A stretch of DNA of 64,000 nucleotides from Cristatella mucedo (taxonomy: Eukaryota > Bryozoa > Phylactolaemata > Cristatellidae): contig WPIO01000001.1 of NCBI GenBank assembly GCA_009760855.2, positions 4,362,001 through 4,426,000 of the forward strand. Direction: 5' to 3'. A program made the translations under genes and the position numbers. Numbering within the stretch: position 1 is the first letter of the stretch; each line of letters begins with the position of its first letter. This document shows, one piece after another, positions 1 to 12,410 of this stretch. Below the pieces are notes generated by a model. The model saw only the letters and a program-made list of their open reading frames with translations. It was not told the origin of the DNA and did not search any database.

Positions 1-712
1 AGCTGCAGCCAACTGACCAGTAATTAACTGCTACTCGTGCATAATGGACCCTTCCATAAATCAAACTATTGATAGTATAAGTGGACCATCCATCATGCAT
101 CCACATTTTCTTTGATCGAACACCCCCCCCCAGTATCATACTACGTTAAGCTTTCCATCGCATCCCCTCAGGAGAGAGATCAGCCATGTCAGGAGAGAGC
201 AGCAAGTCAGACAGTCAGAAAATAATTGCATATCAAAATTCCATAATCACACATTTGGATAAAGTGCAGGAGTCGTACTTTACTAAACCACCATGATCTC
301 AATGATCTTAGATATCTGAGATCTTTAGTTCTAATATACCCAATGCTGAGATTATGACATCTAGGCTCAAAGACTATAACTTGTATGATGACTGCCCAGG
401 TCCTAGATGGTCTAACAGCTGAGTTAAACGCTGTTGATCACGATAACCTGCTGGTATGATTGTGAACAACAATATATCTGGCAGATGAGGAGCTGGCATG
501 GTTCAAATCATCATATTTGATCATCTTTAATCCAGGTTCTCTGCTGTGTGAGATTGAGCCTGCTGGCTACCATATGTGCACCAAAGGCCCTTTAGGCTTT
601 GACTGTGCTACAGAAAACTCCAGTTCAACTCCAACTTGGTCCTTGTGGTTATGCAGAGTTTCAGCCGGAGATGCTGTATATTATCTGACAAACACAAAAC
701 GGATAGGCTTGT

Positions 713-805
<93 letters not shown>

Positions 806-3185
806 GGAAATAAAACAATGACTTTCACGATAGAGTTTTTATTAACCAGCATAAAGCATATACAACTACAAATTTACTAGCAACAGCATCTTGTACTCTT
901 AAAATTAATTTAAAATGGCTAGTTTCCCCTGCTAAAGAGCCTTGAAAGCGACTACGTTGTCAGATTTTGGAGGTACTTGACATGCACAGTCATAAGAAAT
1001 CAATAGGGCACTGACTATGCTGGTTTCCTAGCCCCACGATCATGCCAAACCTAAAACAATCTACTTGACTGCCTTAACAAAGAGCAAAATATGGGCTTTC
1101 AGCCAAAATTGACTTGTTAATGCTGCGATCACTATACAATTTGAATCCGTAAAACTTCTGTAAAATCTAAAGAAGATTACTACGATCATTATCATCGATA
1201 AAGAAGAGACCACGCTGTCTGCATATCACTACACCCTCTGGAACGGCTGCTGAACAGTTCATCTTTAGGCATCTTTTCACCTGTGAGGATTCATGCTCAA
1301 CGCCTGAAGGCTACTACAGGAAGCTGGTTAGTAGGGATATAATCAGTCGTCTAAATAAACAAGGTATGATTGCACTGACTTAACAAGAAGCCACTTCTTC
1401 CTGTCAAGCATAAAGTGGCTTGTTTAGAGTGGGCTGGAGAAAGAGCACACTAGATCCAAGAAGACTGGAGCAAAATCGAATAGGGCGATCAGAGGAAATT
1501 CGGCATTTCGATAACTGAAAATGTATATTGTAATGCATCTCACTGCTCCGATGAAGGTTTAAAAGATAATTGCCTCTTGTATACAGAAACTTAATGACGA
1601 AATGTGGGGCCAAGAGGTCACGATCTGGGGCCACTTCTATAGCAGATGCCTAGCCTCATGATGTAAGACGTTTACTAAGAAATACTCCAAAGCATTGCAG
1701 TGCCTAGTGCAATGAGCCTTAGTGTAGATAATTTTCTTTTCAAACAGAAAAATGAGCTTAAGCATGAGGCTGAGCATTTTCAATATTTTTCTATTACATT
1801 GTGGAACTTGGTTTATGTCCAATTTGCAAACAGAGTGGCAAGGTCGATCTAAAAACCTGAATCAAATAGTGTGTCTGGGGTAAAGTAGATAGAAGGCTCT
1901 AAGTTCAGTTGCATCCTAACACATCTAATAATCGCTTTTCTTAAGTTTGCGGGAAGTTTTGAGAACGAGAAGGTCAAATGTTTACGAAGGCTTAGCTTGC
2001 CCAATGAAGGTGTGGCTCTGACCGGTTAGTGCTTACCATGGTGGTATAACTTGATTTTCAAACCAGCAATTAATTTAGCTGTGCTAAAACTTTGCATACA
2101 TACCATGTCAGCTTAAATTATATACTGCACATGATTATAGTAGATTGCAACAACGTTTTTTATATCAGAATCAGAACTTTTTGGGTCTGACAGCTATTGC
2201 AGGCAGCCTTGCCAATACTTCTGCGCTCGAGTGTATATATACAGATTCTGTCATTAAGTGAGCCGGCCTACTTACAGGAAAGTTCATGGCTTTCCCTGGT
2301 ATTTCATCCTGTACTAATTTCAAGCATTACTTCACCTTCCAATCGACTATAGTGATCGATAAACATGTTACGCTTCAGTATTTATTTGCTAAAAGACTTA
2401 GGCTAATGGAAAATGGCACTACCATGAATTCCATACGCTTCCTGTATGTGGGTTGACATGGACGACACGTTCCTCGAGCATGATTATGAAGCAATTTATC
2501 ACCATCATTGGCACTGAGCCTCAAATAAGGCATCTCCTGAGGCAATACAAATAGTTTAAGATATAAGATCTTGCTCTAAAGCGTCCTAAAAGTTGTACTT
2601 AGGGTTCAGATCAGAGCTCACGATTGGCCATTGCAGTTATGTCACTGGCGGATAAGTCATGATCTGGACCATAGTTAAAGCATTCTCTGACCTACAGTAT
2701 TGCGTGCTTAAGATCGTATCTGCTTGCCATATGGAATCTAGCTCTATCAGGACCGTTGCCCTCGGGAATGCCCCCAGCATTTGCACAACGTTTTATGCTG
2801 TATGCATACTAGTTCACAATGACTTTTATGTATTACAGAGTTTCGGTAGCAGCTGGTGTGCAACAGCCCAATGCCGTCACCCCTCCACCACAGCCCTTGA
2901 CCGTCCTCTGATGGCAGTTATTATTGTAGGCTTCATTAATAGGCATACCTAACAGTACTGAAAATGGTGAGCTTGCATTCATCAGTCCAAGCATCCCTTT
3001 GCCTGGCCACTAAGGTCCAGTGAGCCTGGTACCTAGCCCATTGCGGGCAGCTTATTTTAAACTTAATATAAGCAGTGGATTATCTTACAAGCAAGGTCAG
3101 GCAATCAAATTGATTGACATCAAAAAACGAAGACATATTGCTATAAAACAGATAAGGATAAGAGAAATAGAGGGTATTAGATGGA

Positions 3186-3190
<5 letters not shown>
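1..3190. other. No gene recognised (apart from (TA)n)
   Basis: AT-leaning unique-looking sequence. I searched the minus strand for the next SLC12A9-like exon (phase 0) and found none. A 97-codon plus ORF at 2659-2952 matches no family I know. Confidence 0.5.
716..803. repeat. (TA)n microsatellite
   Basis: About 88 bp of uninterrupted TA. Generates spurious Ile-Tyr frames. Confidence 0.98.

Positions 3191-3252
<62 letters not shown>
3191..3252. repeat. (AG)n microsatellite
   Basis: About 60 bp, left of SLC12A9-like exon 4. Confidence 0.97.
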
Positions 3253-3255
<3 letters not shown>

Positions 3256-3351
3256 TAGAGAGAGAGGCTAAGAGAGGGTGAGGCATAGACAGACCAAGAG
3301 AGACAGCTTCCGAAAAAAAGGGGGAGTTGTAGTCGGCTTTGTAATCCCTAC

Positions 3352-3470
3352 CGCTAATATGGCAGTAGATGTCTTTGCAAACATGCCTGCTCCGATCATG
3401 CAGATGCCCAGACAGACAGCTAGGACTGCTGTATCGTATGCATATAAGCTCCAGCGATGGACATCCATGC
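3352..3470 (-). CDS. SLC12A9: SLC12A9-like exon 4 (membrane segment 4)
   Basis: 119 nt, with acceptor CTTCAGCCAG and donor GTAGGG, phase 1 in and phase 0 out. It codes [20 protein letters not shown] then [19 protein letters not shown], matching the position and character of the next helix in SLC12A9 (small residues followed by FAK). An alternative acceptor AG four bases upstream would shift the frame, so the downstream one is used. Confidence 0.75.
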
Positions 3471-3882
3471 CTGGCTGAAGATTAGCTACAATAGAAAATG
3501 ATGGGTACCAAGGATGCCGGTGTGCAGACCGTCATATATAGGACACCAGCAATGATCTTTGCTGTAGTTCCCTGTCAGACAAAATCTGAGAGGCAAATAT
3601 CTGGCATAGTAGGTATCTTTTAACGATTATCTGGATCGACCGGCTGGGGTAAACCGCAGTTCTTAGCCTTTGTCATGACAAACTTTGACAGGCGATTAAC
3701 ATCTGATGACAGTTATGCTTGATGGGCCACATAAGACCAGCTGCCAAGAAGAAACCAGCAATAATTTTTAAGGTAACTAGACAAAGAGCCACCAACAAAA
3801 TGAACGACTCATACATTCTGGTTGGCAGCCAAGAATTATAAGTGAACTAGTTTATGTGCTGCTTTCCTGAGCAGTGATACAC

Positions 3883-3922
<40 letters not shown>

Positions 3923-6900
3923 GTGTGTTGAGTACATACTCAAAAGGGTCCTTGTTAAAAGCAGCATCAGCAGAGCATAAGTTAGCTGGATCTAAGGAAA
4001 GATTTAGTGTAAATCATATTTGATACGTGTTTGCAGAATAGTCAATATGCTACCGTAAGCACTGGACAACGAATCTAGCTTATTTATTGCATCATTATAT
4101 TCAGAAATGGCACTGCACTTGAGTGTTATTCGAAATAGAAGAGCGCCTTGCTCTGGTTTGCTCTAACATGCTAGGGGATGGTAGTTTCAATGGACTCCTC
4201 CGTGAAGACCACTAAATTTTAGGCACCACTCCCAGTGGCTTCCATAAGGGCGCTCTTGGGTCAAAGCTCATGTGCAAAATTCAGTATGTATATCTATATA
4301 ATGCACAAGAAAACAGGAGGATGAACTGTACACTTGCACTCCATGACAGGAAACTTCCTACATTCGTGGGTAGCCCTTTGTTCTGGTGGTCTTGTACATA
4401 GGTGCACATTTGTCAAAGTGGCAATGTGTCCTAAAATAAAATCTTTTTTCCAACATTGCCCATGCAAAGAGTCCATGACTGGGTGGAGCCAGAAAATCGA
4501 TGATTTTGAGCCAGCTGAGGGTCGTAGCAAATATAGTGTCTAAATCTGGCATGGGGTTCGCGAGTTATATGCAGCTGCCGTTGTCCGGCTTTAGCAGCCA
4601 AAGATAAGCCAAACTAAGTTAAGAGATATTGAATATAATTCATTTATATAGCGCCCCGAGAGAACTTAATCTCTATTCAGGCGCTTCACATATGCCTCGG
4701 GGCTCGAGGCCACGACCTCAGTCAGACCTTGGTCGGGGCGAGCACCTTAACCGCTAGACCAAACCAGCTCGGCATTGAAATAAGGCTGAAAGAGCACAGA
4801 CAAGAAGGGTAAGTTATGCAGCTTTGGAAAAGAGTCACTAACACACAGGCTTTGCTAGGGTCCTACCAGGCAGGTACACATGACTTGTCACCCTCTGCAG
4901 AGTGAAACCAAGCTGGTGGACCAGTGGGGTCTACCACCCAATGCATATTCGAGTTAACAGTGTATGAGTTCAATAAGAATATGCATCGACTGGTCGGAGG
5001 CAGATCCATGTGGGCAAGCAACACCTTGGTAGTAGCACACAAAAGTCGACTTAAGACAAAGGCAAATAAAGTAGAGACTTACCAATTCCACCGGACCCAA
5101 ATATGTCAACAAGACCCTCCACGACACCAGTAATGTAGAGGGCGCATGAAAACACTTGAGCCATAAAAAACAGCAGCCCAATACTGCCGCCGAACTCGGG
5201 CCCCAGAGCTCGACTGATCATATCTGTGTTGCAGCTGAGGTAAACAAATGTTAGAGGCATATTGTACAAGTACTGGTATATATGTATGTAATGTAGAAGC
5301 GTGATCGTTCTAACAGCAGGTGTCACGACTCTACGGTACCCAGCAAAACAGGCGGTATGACATTGCTACTCGATAAGCTCGGCTGATGATGCTAGGACAA
5401 GAGAAACCAATCAAAAAGGTCAGCCACTGAAGCCCAAGCTGCAGCATACATAACCACGGCTGAGTCACAATCCTGTACTTCAACTTCTCAAGCAGATCTT
5501 TGAATAAAACCAAAGCCGCAACACACAAAGGAAGGTGGAATGTGATGCTTGGGCTATCGAACAAAATCAATCATTCAATTATGCTATCTATATCTAACTA
5601 TGCAACCATCCAAGAGGGAAGACAAAAGCCAACATCCACGTGGGCCTTGCTATGCCTAATCCATACTTGTTCATTAATAGCTACATCTTGGGTATTGTGC
5701 CAGATTCCCAACCTATGCCTAGATTAATGAACCGAGACTGCAGGAACCATGCAAGAAGTTGAGGAGAGTGGAGTGAGACATCAAGTTAAGTGGTTACGTG
5801 GTATAATCTACAGCAGTTTGAAGTAGAGAATAGCCTACAAACTTCTCCATTACAGTTAATATGAGATTAATGATTCGACTAGTGTTCCTAATTTAATTAA
5901 TGCAGATCAAGCCAGCAAACCCAGCAATTGGCTTTTTCATTAGCTATGATCGTTTAAAAATGTCGTAGCCCTAGCAGAAGAATACAAAAAATAAACTGCA
6001 TCACCAAAACATCAAACATACAGTTAAAACCCCACAACCGTTGCAAGATCAAACATATCTGTCACCCTAACCTGAATAATTACTAGGTTAATAACCCGAG
6101 TCGCAGGCAAGCAGTTCGGGCAACGTGATTAGACAGGCTGGCTGAAAAACCTATACAGGCCGGTGGATGGGCTCTCATAACAAGTCAAAGGCAAGGGTCT
6201 GTGGTGCACAATGAACCGACAGCGATAGGCTGCCACCAGGTATATGAGATAAGAATATCACTCCACTAACTCTCCAACCAACAGGGCAGCACACAGCATT
6301 AAAGTAGCTAAAGCATTGCAAAATAACTTAATTTAGGTTTTTCCTTTAAAGCCTCGGCTAGCAGCAGTACATCAAGCATCTAAGGTAAAAAGCACATTTT
6401 CACAGCCAGAGGGAAAGGAGAATTCTACTCATTTAAAATAAAATCACCCAGGTTTTGAATTCACTTGCACAGCTGAACAATTTTTGGAGAAAAAAAGCAT
6501 GCATGAGCACATACCCAAGCCACATCATGTGGCTCTGCCTATGCCCGATGGTGTCTGCATTAGCCAACACCAGAGCTGAAGCTCTAAGCATGGCATCACA
6601 AACAAGAGCCAGCATCATCAGTGCATGGCTCATATGACAATTGAAAGTAGAATGACATCAGGACGTAGACATTCATATGGTTGCTGCCACAACCTGGCAT
6701 GAATTGATGATCAAGCCACTTTCAACCAGTGCAATGGGAGCAGGCACTCATTAGCAAGACGACCACAGTTTTAGCCCAGGGGTAAGATACTCACTCTTCA
6801 CGACCTAGGTCGTGGATTTGCATCCTGCCACAGGCAATCCTTCATCGCCTACTGCAAGTGGTGTGATAGCCACTAAAGCAATTCTGCTGCTATAAAAACT

Positions 6901-8574
6901 AGGCTGCTTGAAAAAACATTGCATTTTCTCAGATTGGAAGTGCATCTTGAACTCACATCCGACCCCCAGTACAGACCATTCGCAAAAAGACATTAGGACA
7001 CAAAAAGCAACCAAATCCATGTGAATGGCTTAAGTGGCAAACAGTGAGGCTAGGAAAGATATGAGCTCTAAAACATGTGGAAACATATGTACTCTCAGTA
7101 CAGAAATATTAATTGACACACTAATCACACGCTGGATATGAAAACCGATAAAGCATTTGTGCCCATTATAGAGCATTTTCCAAAGCAAATAGGGCTTGTA
7201 CAGCCCAACCATGCTTGTAATACTCCTGGCGAAAGGCAATTGTAACTGGCAAATCTATGACACACAACTGATGGAACTGGCGACCTTGAACAATCTAAAT
7301 CAGCACTTGCATGCAATTGGAAGCAGAACCGGGGAAGCATACGTTCTAATCAAACCTCGACTGTTCAACACCAGCTGCTGGCTCATGCACCTCACAGGCT
7401 TAAATAATTCAAAAGATTTTTATCTGCTGCACCAGCTCAATCCCCCAGTATACTAAATTAGATTATAAAGCAGGTACACTGGCAATACAAAGTGGGAAAG
7501 TATGTAGCCTGCCTATCCCTACTAGGAGTCCTTCAGATGCACTCGTCGACACATTTGCTAGGAAGCTGAGACATACAATGTAGTGGTAGCTGGCAAAGAA
7601 TACAGTGCAGCAAGCTTAAGAAACGTCAATAGTCAGAGATGAGCAATTGCAGACCAGCAGTTAGCAAAGGATACAATAAGCACCACCTCCTTCAACGGCA
7701 CCATTTGTAGAAATAGCACATATGGAGAGCACAGTCAGGACGAGAATGGCATAAGCCATGAGGAACTGCAGCACAGCAAGTCCAATGCCAGACTGTCCGA
7801 CGACAAAGCCTAAAAAAGAAAGTGATTATCAGACCAAAAAACTACTTTTAGTACCCGTACTCTTCAGAAATAAGTCGTATACTTTCAGAATGTGTTTCAG
7901 CTGCATAGGCGCACGGCTTATGGAGGAAATTCGTATTATCCATGCTGGTAGGCAGAGGGACTAGATCGTGTTGTAACTGCAGAGGAGACTGGTCGATTAG
8001 GGATATAAATAACAATAATAATAGTGACATTTGTTTAGTACCCAAAGACAACTAAACCTCTGTGTACTATGTATATGCAGCCAAGGAAGCATGTCAACTG
8101 GTTTTTAATTGCATGCAGTGTCAGTGCAAATTAGCACAAAAAAGACAATGCGTGAGGACCGAGCAAATGCTGTGAAGAACAGGTACGAAAGAAAGTTAAA
8201 GGAAAGGAAAGGCAAGATGACCACAAACCAAGGTTCAAGCTGGCAATCAATAGCACTGTATCAGAGGCATATCTGACATGTGAACTGAAGGCTGGCAAGA
8301 CATCAGAAACCTGAATCCTACGTCATACAATAATTCGCTCACCAGAAACAGATTTGTGCACACACACATATAGACAGACAACAAATAGGGAGATAGAGGG
8401 AATACAATTCATTTGAATATAATTCATTTGTATAGCGCCCCAAGAGAACTAAATCTCTATGCAGGCGCTTCACATATGCCTCAGGGCTCGAGCCCACAAC
8501 CTCAGCCAGACCTGAAGTCGGGGCGAGCACCTTAACCGCTGGACCAACTCAGCTCGGGGGACATGGAGAGAGAA

Positions 8575-8671
<97 letters not shown>

Positions 8672-11529
8672 TAGACAGACAGACAGATAGACAGAGACTC
8701 ATGTAAATATACATGCATATGCACGAGCACTCATAAACGCAAACACATCGGATTGAAAGAAACCATGAACCATTCCCTTCTACGTAGTAGATGTGATTGC
8801 ACGACCAAGATAGGGCTGAGGACCAGACTTTGCATCATCAAGTGGTAAGCCTGATTAAAATCCAATAGCATATGCTGCTAAATTGCTTGGAAAGCTGTAG
8901 CAGTGATGCTTCCTATTTCATGTGATCCCAAGCAACACTCAAGCCATAATTATTGCCTCCCAAAAATTCTCGACAAAAAGACAAGCTTGTATAGGCAAAG
9001 GAATCAGTGCATGCTCTTTGGCCTCACACCAAGTTTCTAAGTAATCGATGAAGCTGAACCATCAGATCGATGTAAACTAGATAAGATAACTGGACTCCAA
9101 TGTCAATGCAACCAGTGATAATCCCTGAGATCCCTCCAAGCATTCAAACGGTTGGAATGAACTAGTAAAGCAATCATTGACAAATGCTCGTTCAGCTGAC
9201 CATGACTGAAGTAAGTGGCAACGAGCACAACTTATGCTGTAATGCATAAAATGGCGCCAGCACCAGCAGAGCTACGCAATGTAACATAAGGCAAACTTAC
9301 TTGCAAGAAATTTACTCAGGAGTGCTGTGCTTACGGGATGAATATCCGGCTATGCTGTGCTCATTTGCACATCCTGACCCACACATCTCTCTACATGGCA
9401 TTCTATTAATAACCTGATAGCTCAGCAAAAAGAACTTTAGACTGCTGTTTTAGCAAGCTGTTCTTTCCAAGTGTGATTCACAAATTGGAAAGGCTAATGC
9501 TCAAAATCGGCTCTGCCAGCATATCTCCTGTCGAATCTGCACACAATCTAGGTGGCATGTTCCAAAGTGACATTCGTTAGACGACCACATCAGCTCCAGA
9601 GTCAAGTCTGCCTACTTTCAGCTACAAAACATTTCTAAAAGTCAGGCTGGTTTAGATAAGGATACCACATCTAATTTGGTCCGTGTATTTGTGACATCCT
9701 GTCTCGACTTATGTAACTCGCTGCTTGCTGGCCTACCAGCATGTGCAATCAGACACTTAAGTCTTGTGCAAAACTCTGCAGCTAGGCTTGTCTGTCGTGA
9801 GCGACGCAGTTGCCACATCAAACCACTTCTCACTTACCTGCACTAGCTACTAGTCAAGAAACGGATCGACTTCGAGGTTCTGTCGCTCACTTTTAGGTCA
9901 CTTCATTCTTTGGCTCCAGCCTATCTTTCAGATCTACTCCCCCACCAGGCCAAGCATAGTACCACCAGCTTTTCGGAATCCAACAGATTACCAATACCTC
10001 GCACAAACATCAAATTCTTTGGAGACCGTGCATTTAGGTCGTATGCTTCAAAGCCTGGAACTCACTCCCGACTAGTGTCACAACACCCCCTGACTTGACC
10101 ACATTTAAAAAGAGATTAAAGCGCACCTATTTATGACAGCATTTAGTGGGTCCCTATGATTTGTCCTTTGTGTACGTATGCGTGCTGACACTGTGCATGC
10201 TGCTACTAACCACACTTGCATGCTGACCCTGTGCATGTCACCCCTAACCATATTATTCATTTTGTTTGTTTTTCAAGCATGATTTTACTTACCATTCAAT
10301 AGCATTTCACTTTGCAGCAAATGTTAAGCGCCTAGAAATAGATTGAGTTCTCTGAGGGCACTTTATCAAGTGCATAATAATAATTATTATTATTATTATT
10401 ACCAGAGGTTACTGGCCCTGTGCATGTCACCCCTAACCATGTTATTCATGTTGTTTATCAAGCATGATATTACTCACCATTCAATCGCGTTTCCTTTTGT
10501 AGCAAATATAAAGCGCCTAGAAAGAGATTGAGTTCTCTGAAGGCGCTTTATCAAGTGTACTATTATAATTATTATTTTTTGGTGTGATATATCAATTATT
10601 TTCATACTGCTTGCAAAACGATAGAAATTTTGCTCCGATAGAATAGAACCATTTTCTGAAAGCAAACCTCTTTATAACTCATCCTTGTCGCATTGACTAC
10701 GTGGAGAATAGAGACGGGCTTAAAAAAACGAATGAAGGCATGCTCTTGCAGTGGAATCGCTACATTCAATACGAAGCTACCTATTTTTGTACTCCAACAT
10801 TGTGCAAATACCGCACTCATCTTGTCGCAATGGTAGTGAAACGGTGGCACTACCTAGAGAAATCCGTAGGAAATAGTCTAGAAAATTGCTAATAATACTA
10901 AAGCAGCTGAGATTTCTGATCAAAAAAGAGTAGAAACGCTCGGCAACGTAAATGCTCACTCGTGCCGCACGCCGAGTGGTGAGAATTCTAAGGAGGGGTT
11001 ACAATCTAAGGCTTTTTGAGGTTGGACCCACGGCAAACTCCGCGGGTAAAGCAAGAAATTCTGATGAATACTGTGCCTAATCCAACCACCGTTCGATAGG
11101 TGACTGCGCTGTCTAGCGTAGCAGTGCGACAGTTCGTCGACGAAAACTTGTATTTTCGGAGCACTGCTCGACGGTGCGGCCGATGGCAGCACTCGCGAGC
11201 GACCGTGTGAGTGGATGGGCGGCTCGTCGAACGAGAGCTCCATTTCACTCGCCGCGCACCAGCGACCCAGACTCACCGAGTCGCAGGAATACTGTAGTAC
11301 TGAACTGCGATAGTGCAACGGGCACGAAGACACCGGCGAAAGTACCGAGAACTCGGACCGAGTCGCGGGATGAAAACACAGGATCGCCGGCAGATTCATC
11401 TCCGTTCAAGTTTCGGGACAGATTCCTGATGATAAGCGGCTGCTGATCACCGCGCTCATTCATATCCTCCATTTCCCTGTTGGGCGGCGCGGCCTGCTCA
11501 GGATGCTGGCCGCCCAGGAAACCCGACAT
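3352..11529 (-). CDS. SLC12A9: SLC12A9-like cation-chloride cotransporter-family protein, 5' four exons (gene continues beyond left edge)
   Basis: Join of 11529-11277, 7809-7675, 5223-5083 and 3470-3352 on the minus strand; phases 1, 1, 1, 0 agree and give 216 codons. The translation reads through landmarks I know from the SLC12A9 (CCC9/CIP1) branch: [13 protein letters not shown] at the exon 1/2 join, [17 protein letters not shown] across exons 2/3, then [14 protein letters not shown], and a fourth hydrophobic stretch with [10 protein letters not shown]. Four of the twelve expected membrane segments are present. Family knowledge: SLC12 proteins are membrane carriers, and SLC12A9 transport is less well defined than that of NKCC/KCC members. 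I inferred the start at MSGFLGG because it gives a cytosolic tail before segment 1; in-frame Met codons exist upstream (to 11700) and downstream (MEDMNER). I prefer SLC12A9 over SLC12A8 because of the NGAV-GGGAY block. The remaining exons should lie left of position 1 or in unrecognised parts of 1-3340. Confidence 0.85.
3884..3929. repeat. (GT)n microsatellite
   Basis: One GC interruption near the end. Confidence 0.97.
4630..4772 (-). mobile_element. tRNA-derived SINE (type 1), full copy
   Basis: Read on the minus strand: CCGAGCTGGTTTGGTCTAGC (A-box-like), then CCTCGAGCCCC-type B box, then GAAGCGCCTGAATAGAGATT, AAGTTCTCTCGGGGCGC and TATATAAATGAATTATATTC. The final 60 bp match the tail of the LINE family. 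Confidence 0.8.
5083..5223 (-). CDS. SLC12A9: SLC12A9-like exon 3 (membrane segment 3)
   Basis: 141 nt. The acceptor is CTGCAACACAG and the donor GTAAGT. It codes [16 protein letters not shown], then a hydrophobic run with [18 protein letters not shown]. This is the most family-diagnostic exon in the gene. Phase 1 at both ends. Confidence 0.88.
5224..7674. other. Intron 2 of SLC12A9-like gene
   Basis: Contains one type 2 SINE. Small ORFs here show no family resemblance. Confidence 0.6.
6770..6925 (+). mobile_element. tRNA-derived SINE (type 2)
   Basis: TTTAGCCCAGGGGTAAGATA (A-box-like), CACGACCTAGGTCGTGGATT, a B-box-like ATTTGCATCCTGCC, and a 3' part with CTGCTGCTATAAAAACTAGG. The same head and end recur twice at 53380-53640. 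Confidence 0.6.
7675..7809 (-). CDS. SLC12A9: SLC12A9-like exon 2 (membrane segment 2)
   Basis: 135 nt. The acceptor is a T-rich tract ending TTTTTTAG. It codes [20 protein letters not shown] followed by [12 protein letters not shown] and [12 protein letters not shown]. The donor is GTATCC after a single T (phase 1). I chose this donor over two nearer GTs because only it joins exon 3 to give GGGAYYMISR, the family-conserved block. Confidence 0.85.
8401..8559 (-). mobile_element. tRNA-derived SINE (type 1)
   Basis: Near-identical in layout to the copy at 4630-4772, with the A-box-like TGGTCCAGCGG, B-box GGGCTCGAGCCC reading and the same tail. Directly followed by a long (AG)n/(GACA)n run. Confidence 0.8.
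8563..8696. repeat. (AG)n followed by (GACA)n
   Basis: About 70 bp AG, then GACA/GATA tetranucleotides, next to a SINE tail region. Confidence 0.97.
9460..10577 (+). mobile_element. CR1/L2-like LINE 3' half with duplicated tail
   Basis: Decayed RT C-terminus ([15 protein letters not shown]-like codons near 9705-9745, translation broken), then the 3' UTR to an (ATT)n at 10376-10402, followed by a second copy of the last 170 bp of the 3' UTR ending at 10577. The doubled tail suggests a second insertion into the first tail, or a tail duplication. It lies in intron 1 of the SLC12A9-like gene. Confidence 0.85.
11277..11529 (-). CDS. SLC12A9: SLC12A9-like exon 1 (N-terminal tail and membrane segment 1)
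   Basis: 253 nt: a cytosolic tail of about 55 residues rich in polar residues, then [14 protein letters not shown] and TTVFLRLG, the first membrane helix of the APC-fold transporters. The donor is GTGAGT after CTCG, phase 1, so the split Gly is completed by exon 2. The reading frame stays open upstream to 11700, so the true start could be longer. Confidence 0.8.
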
Positions 11530-12410
11530 CCCAAATGTGAAGGTCTCAGCGCGGCACATGACTTGCATCACGTGACGCAATGTTATGGAGCGGTCAAGCC
11601 TGTGACCCCAGACGGGAGGTCCCTCCCTTTTTCGTAATGCCCTCAGGCAGCCTGTCCGTGCTCTCTCGTTTGCCCTGAAACACATCAGATGGCGAGACAC
11701 TGAATCCCAGCTACTGCTTCCGCCTGACGCTCAAATGACTCAGCAAGCTAAAGAGCCCGGCAGCATAGTTGACCTCCCCCCCCCAGCGCTTGGGCAGCAG
11801 TGGGCAGGCATTCAAACAGAACTGGGGCTCATCAGCTTTTCCTGAGGAGCGTTTGCTTTCCGTACGCCGGCTGCAACGAGCTTTACTGCCCATCCTGCTC
11901 TACCACCAGAAAGCTCCGAGCAGCCCTTCAGAGGTTCGAAAAAGGATAGCAATATACGATTAGCCAATCCCGAGAAACTTTACTCACTGGACCTCAGCAT
12001 GCTCAGACCCTGTCTCCATGCTGCCGCTCAAAGAAAGCCGGTAGACGACTAGAGTTGCCGCCAGCAACTGTTCTGGCCACCAGTCAAACAAGCCTGCCGA
12101 GTGCTAACGGCTTAGCGAAGCCTCGCACCGAAGTTCCCTATCAGTTGCATGCAGGTGAGTGCCACACAGTGTGGTGTGTTCACGTGAAATTGACACAGCT
12201 GTTGAGTTAGAGCTGGGGCGGACGTACAGTATAATTTATTTGGACATAAATTGGTTGGGGATTGCATATCTTCAGTCGCCCTCAAGTAGACTGCTCTGCC
12301 TTATTTAGAAGGGACCACACATCGCTTAGGGGGCAAGGGTTCCACGTCCCTTCCCTATATCAACCTAGCATGGGCAGCCGCTACAAGATGCATCCGAAGC
12401 ATCCCGATGT
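11530..12410 (-). promoter_or_regulatory. Upstream region of SLC12A9-like exon 1
   Basis: Moderately GC-rich sequence directly 5' of the inferred start on the minus strand. The exon 1 reading frame stays open to 11700. No distinct promoter element is readable. The far end (about 12230-12410) is AT-richer. Annotated only as the likely 5' UTR and promoter territory. Confidence 0.25.

Larger units (their letters stand above)
3471..5082. other. Intron 3 of SLC12A9-like gene
   Basis: Holds (GT)n and a type 1 SINE; otherwise nothing recognised. Confidence 0.6.

Noticed and set aside
517-852. ORFs with long Tyr-Ile repeats on both strands
   Set aside because: Pure translation of the (TA)n run.
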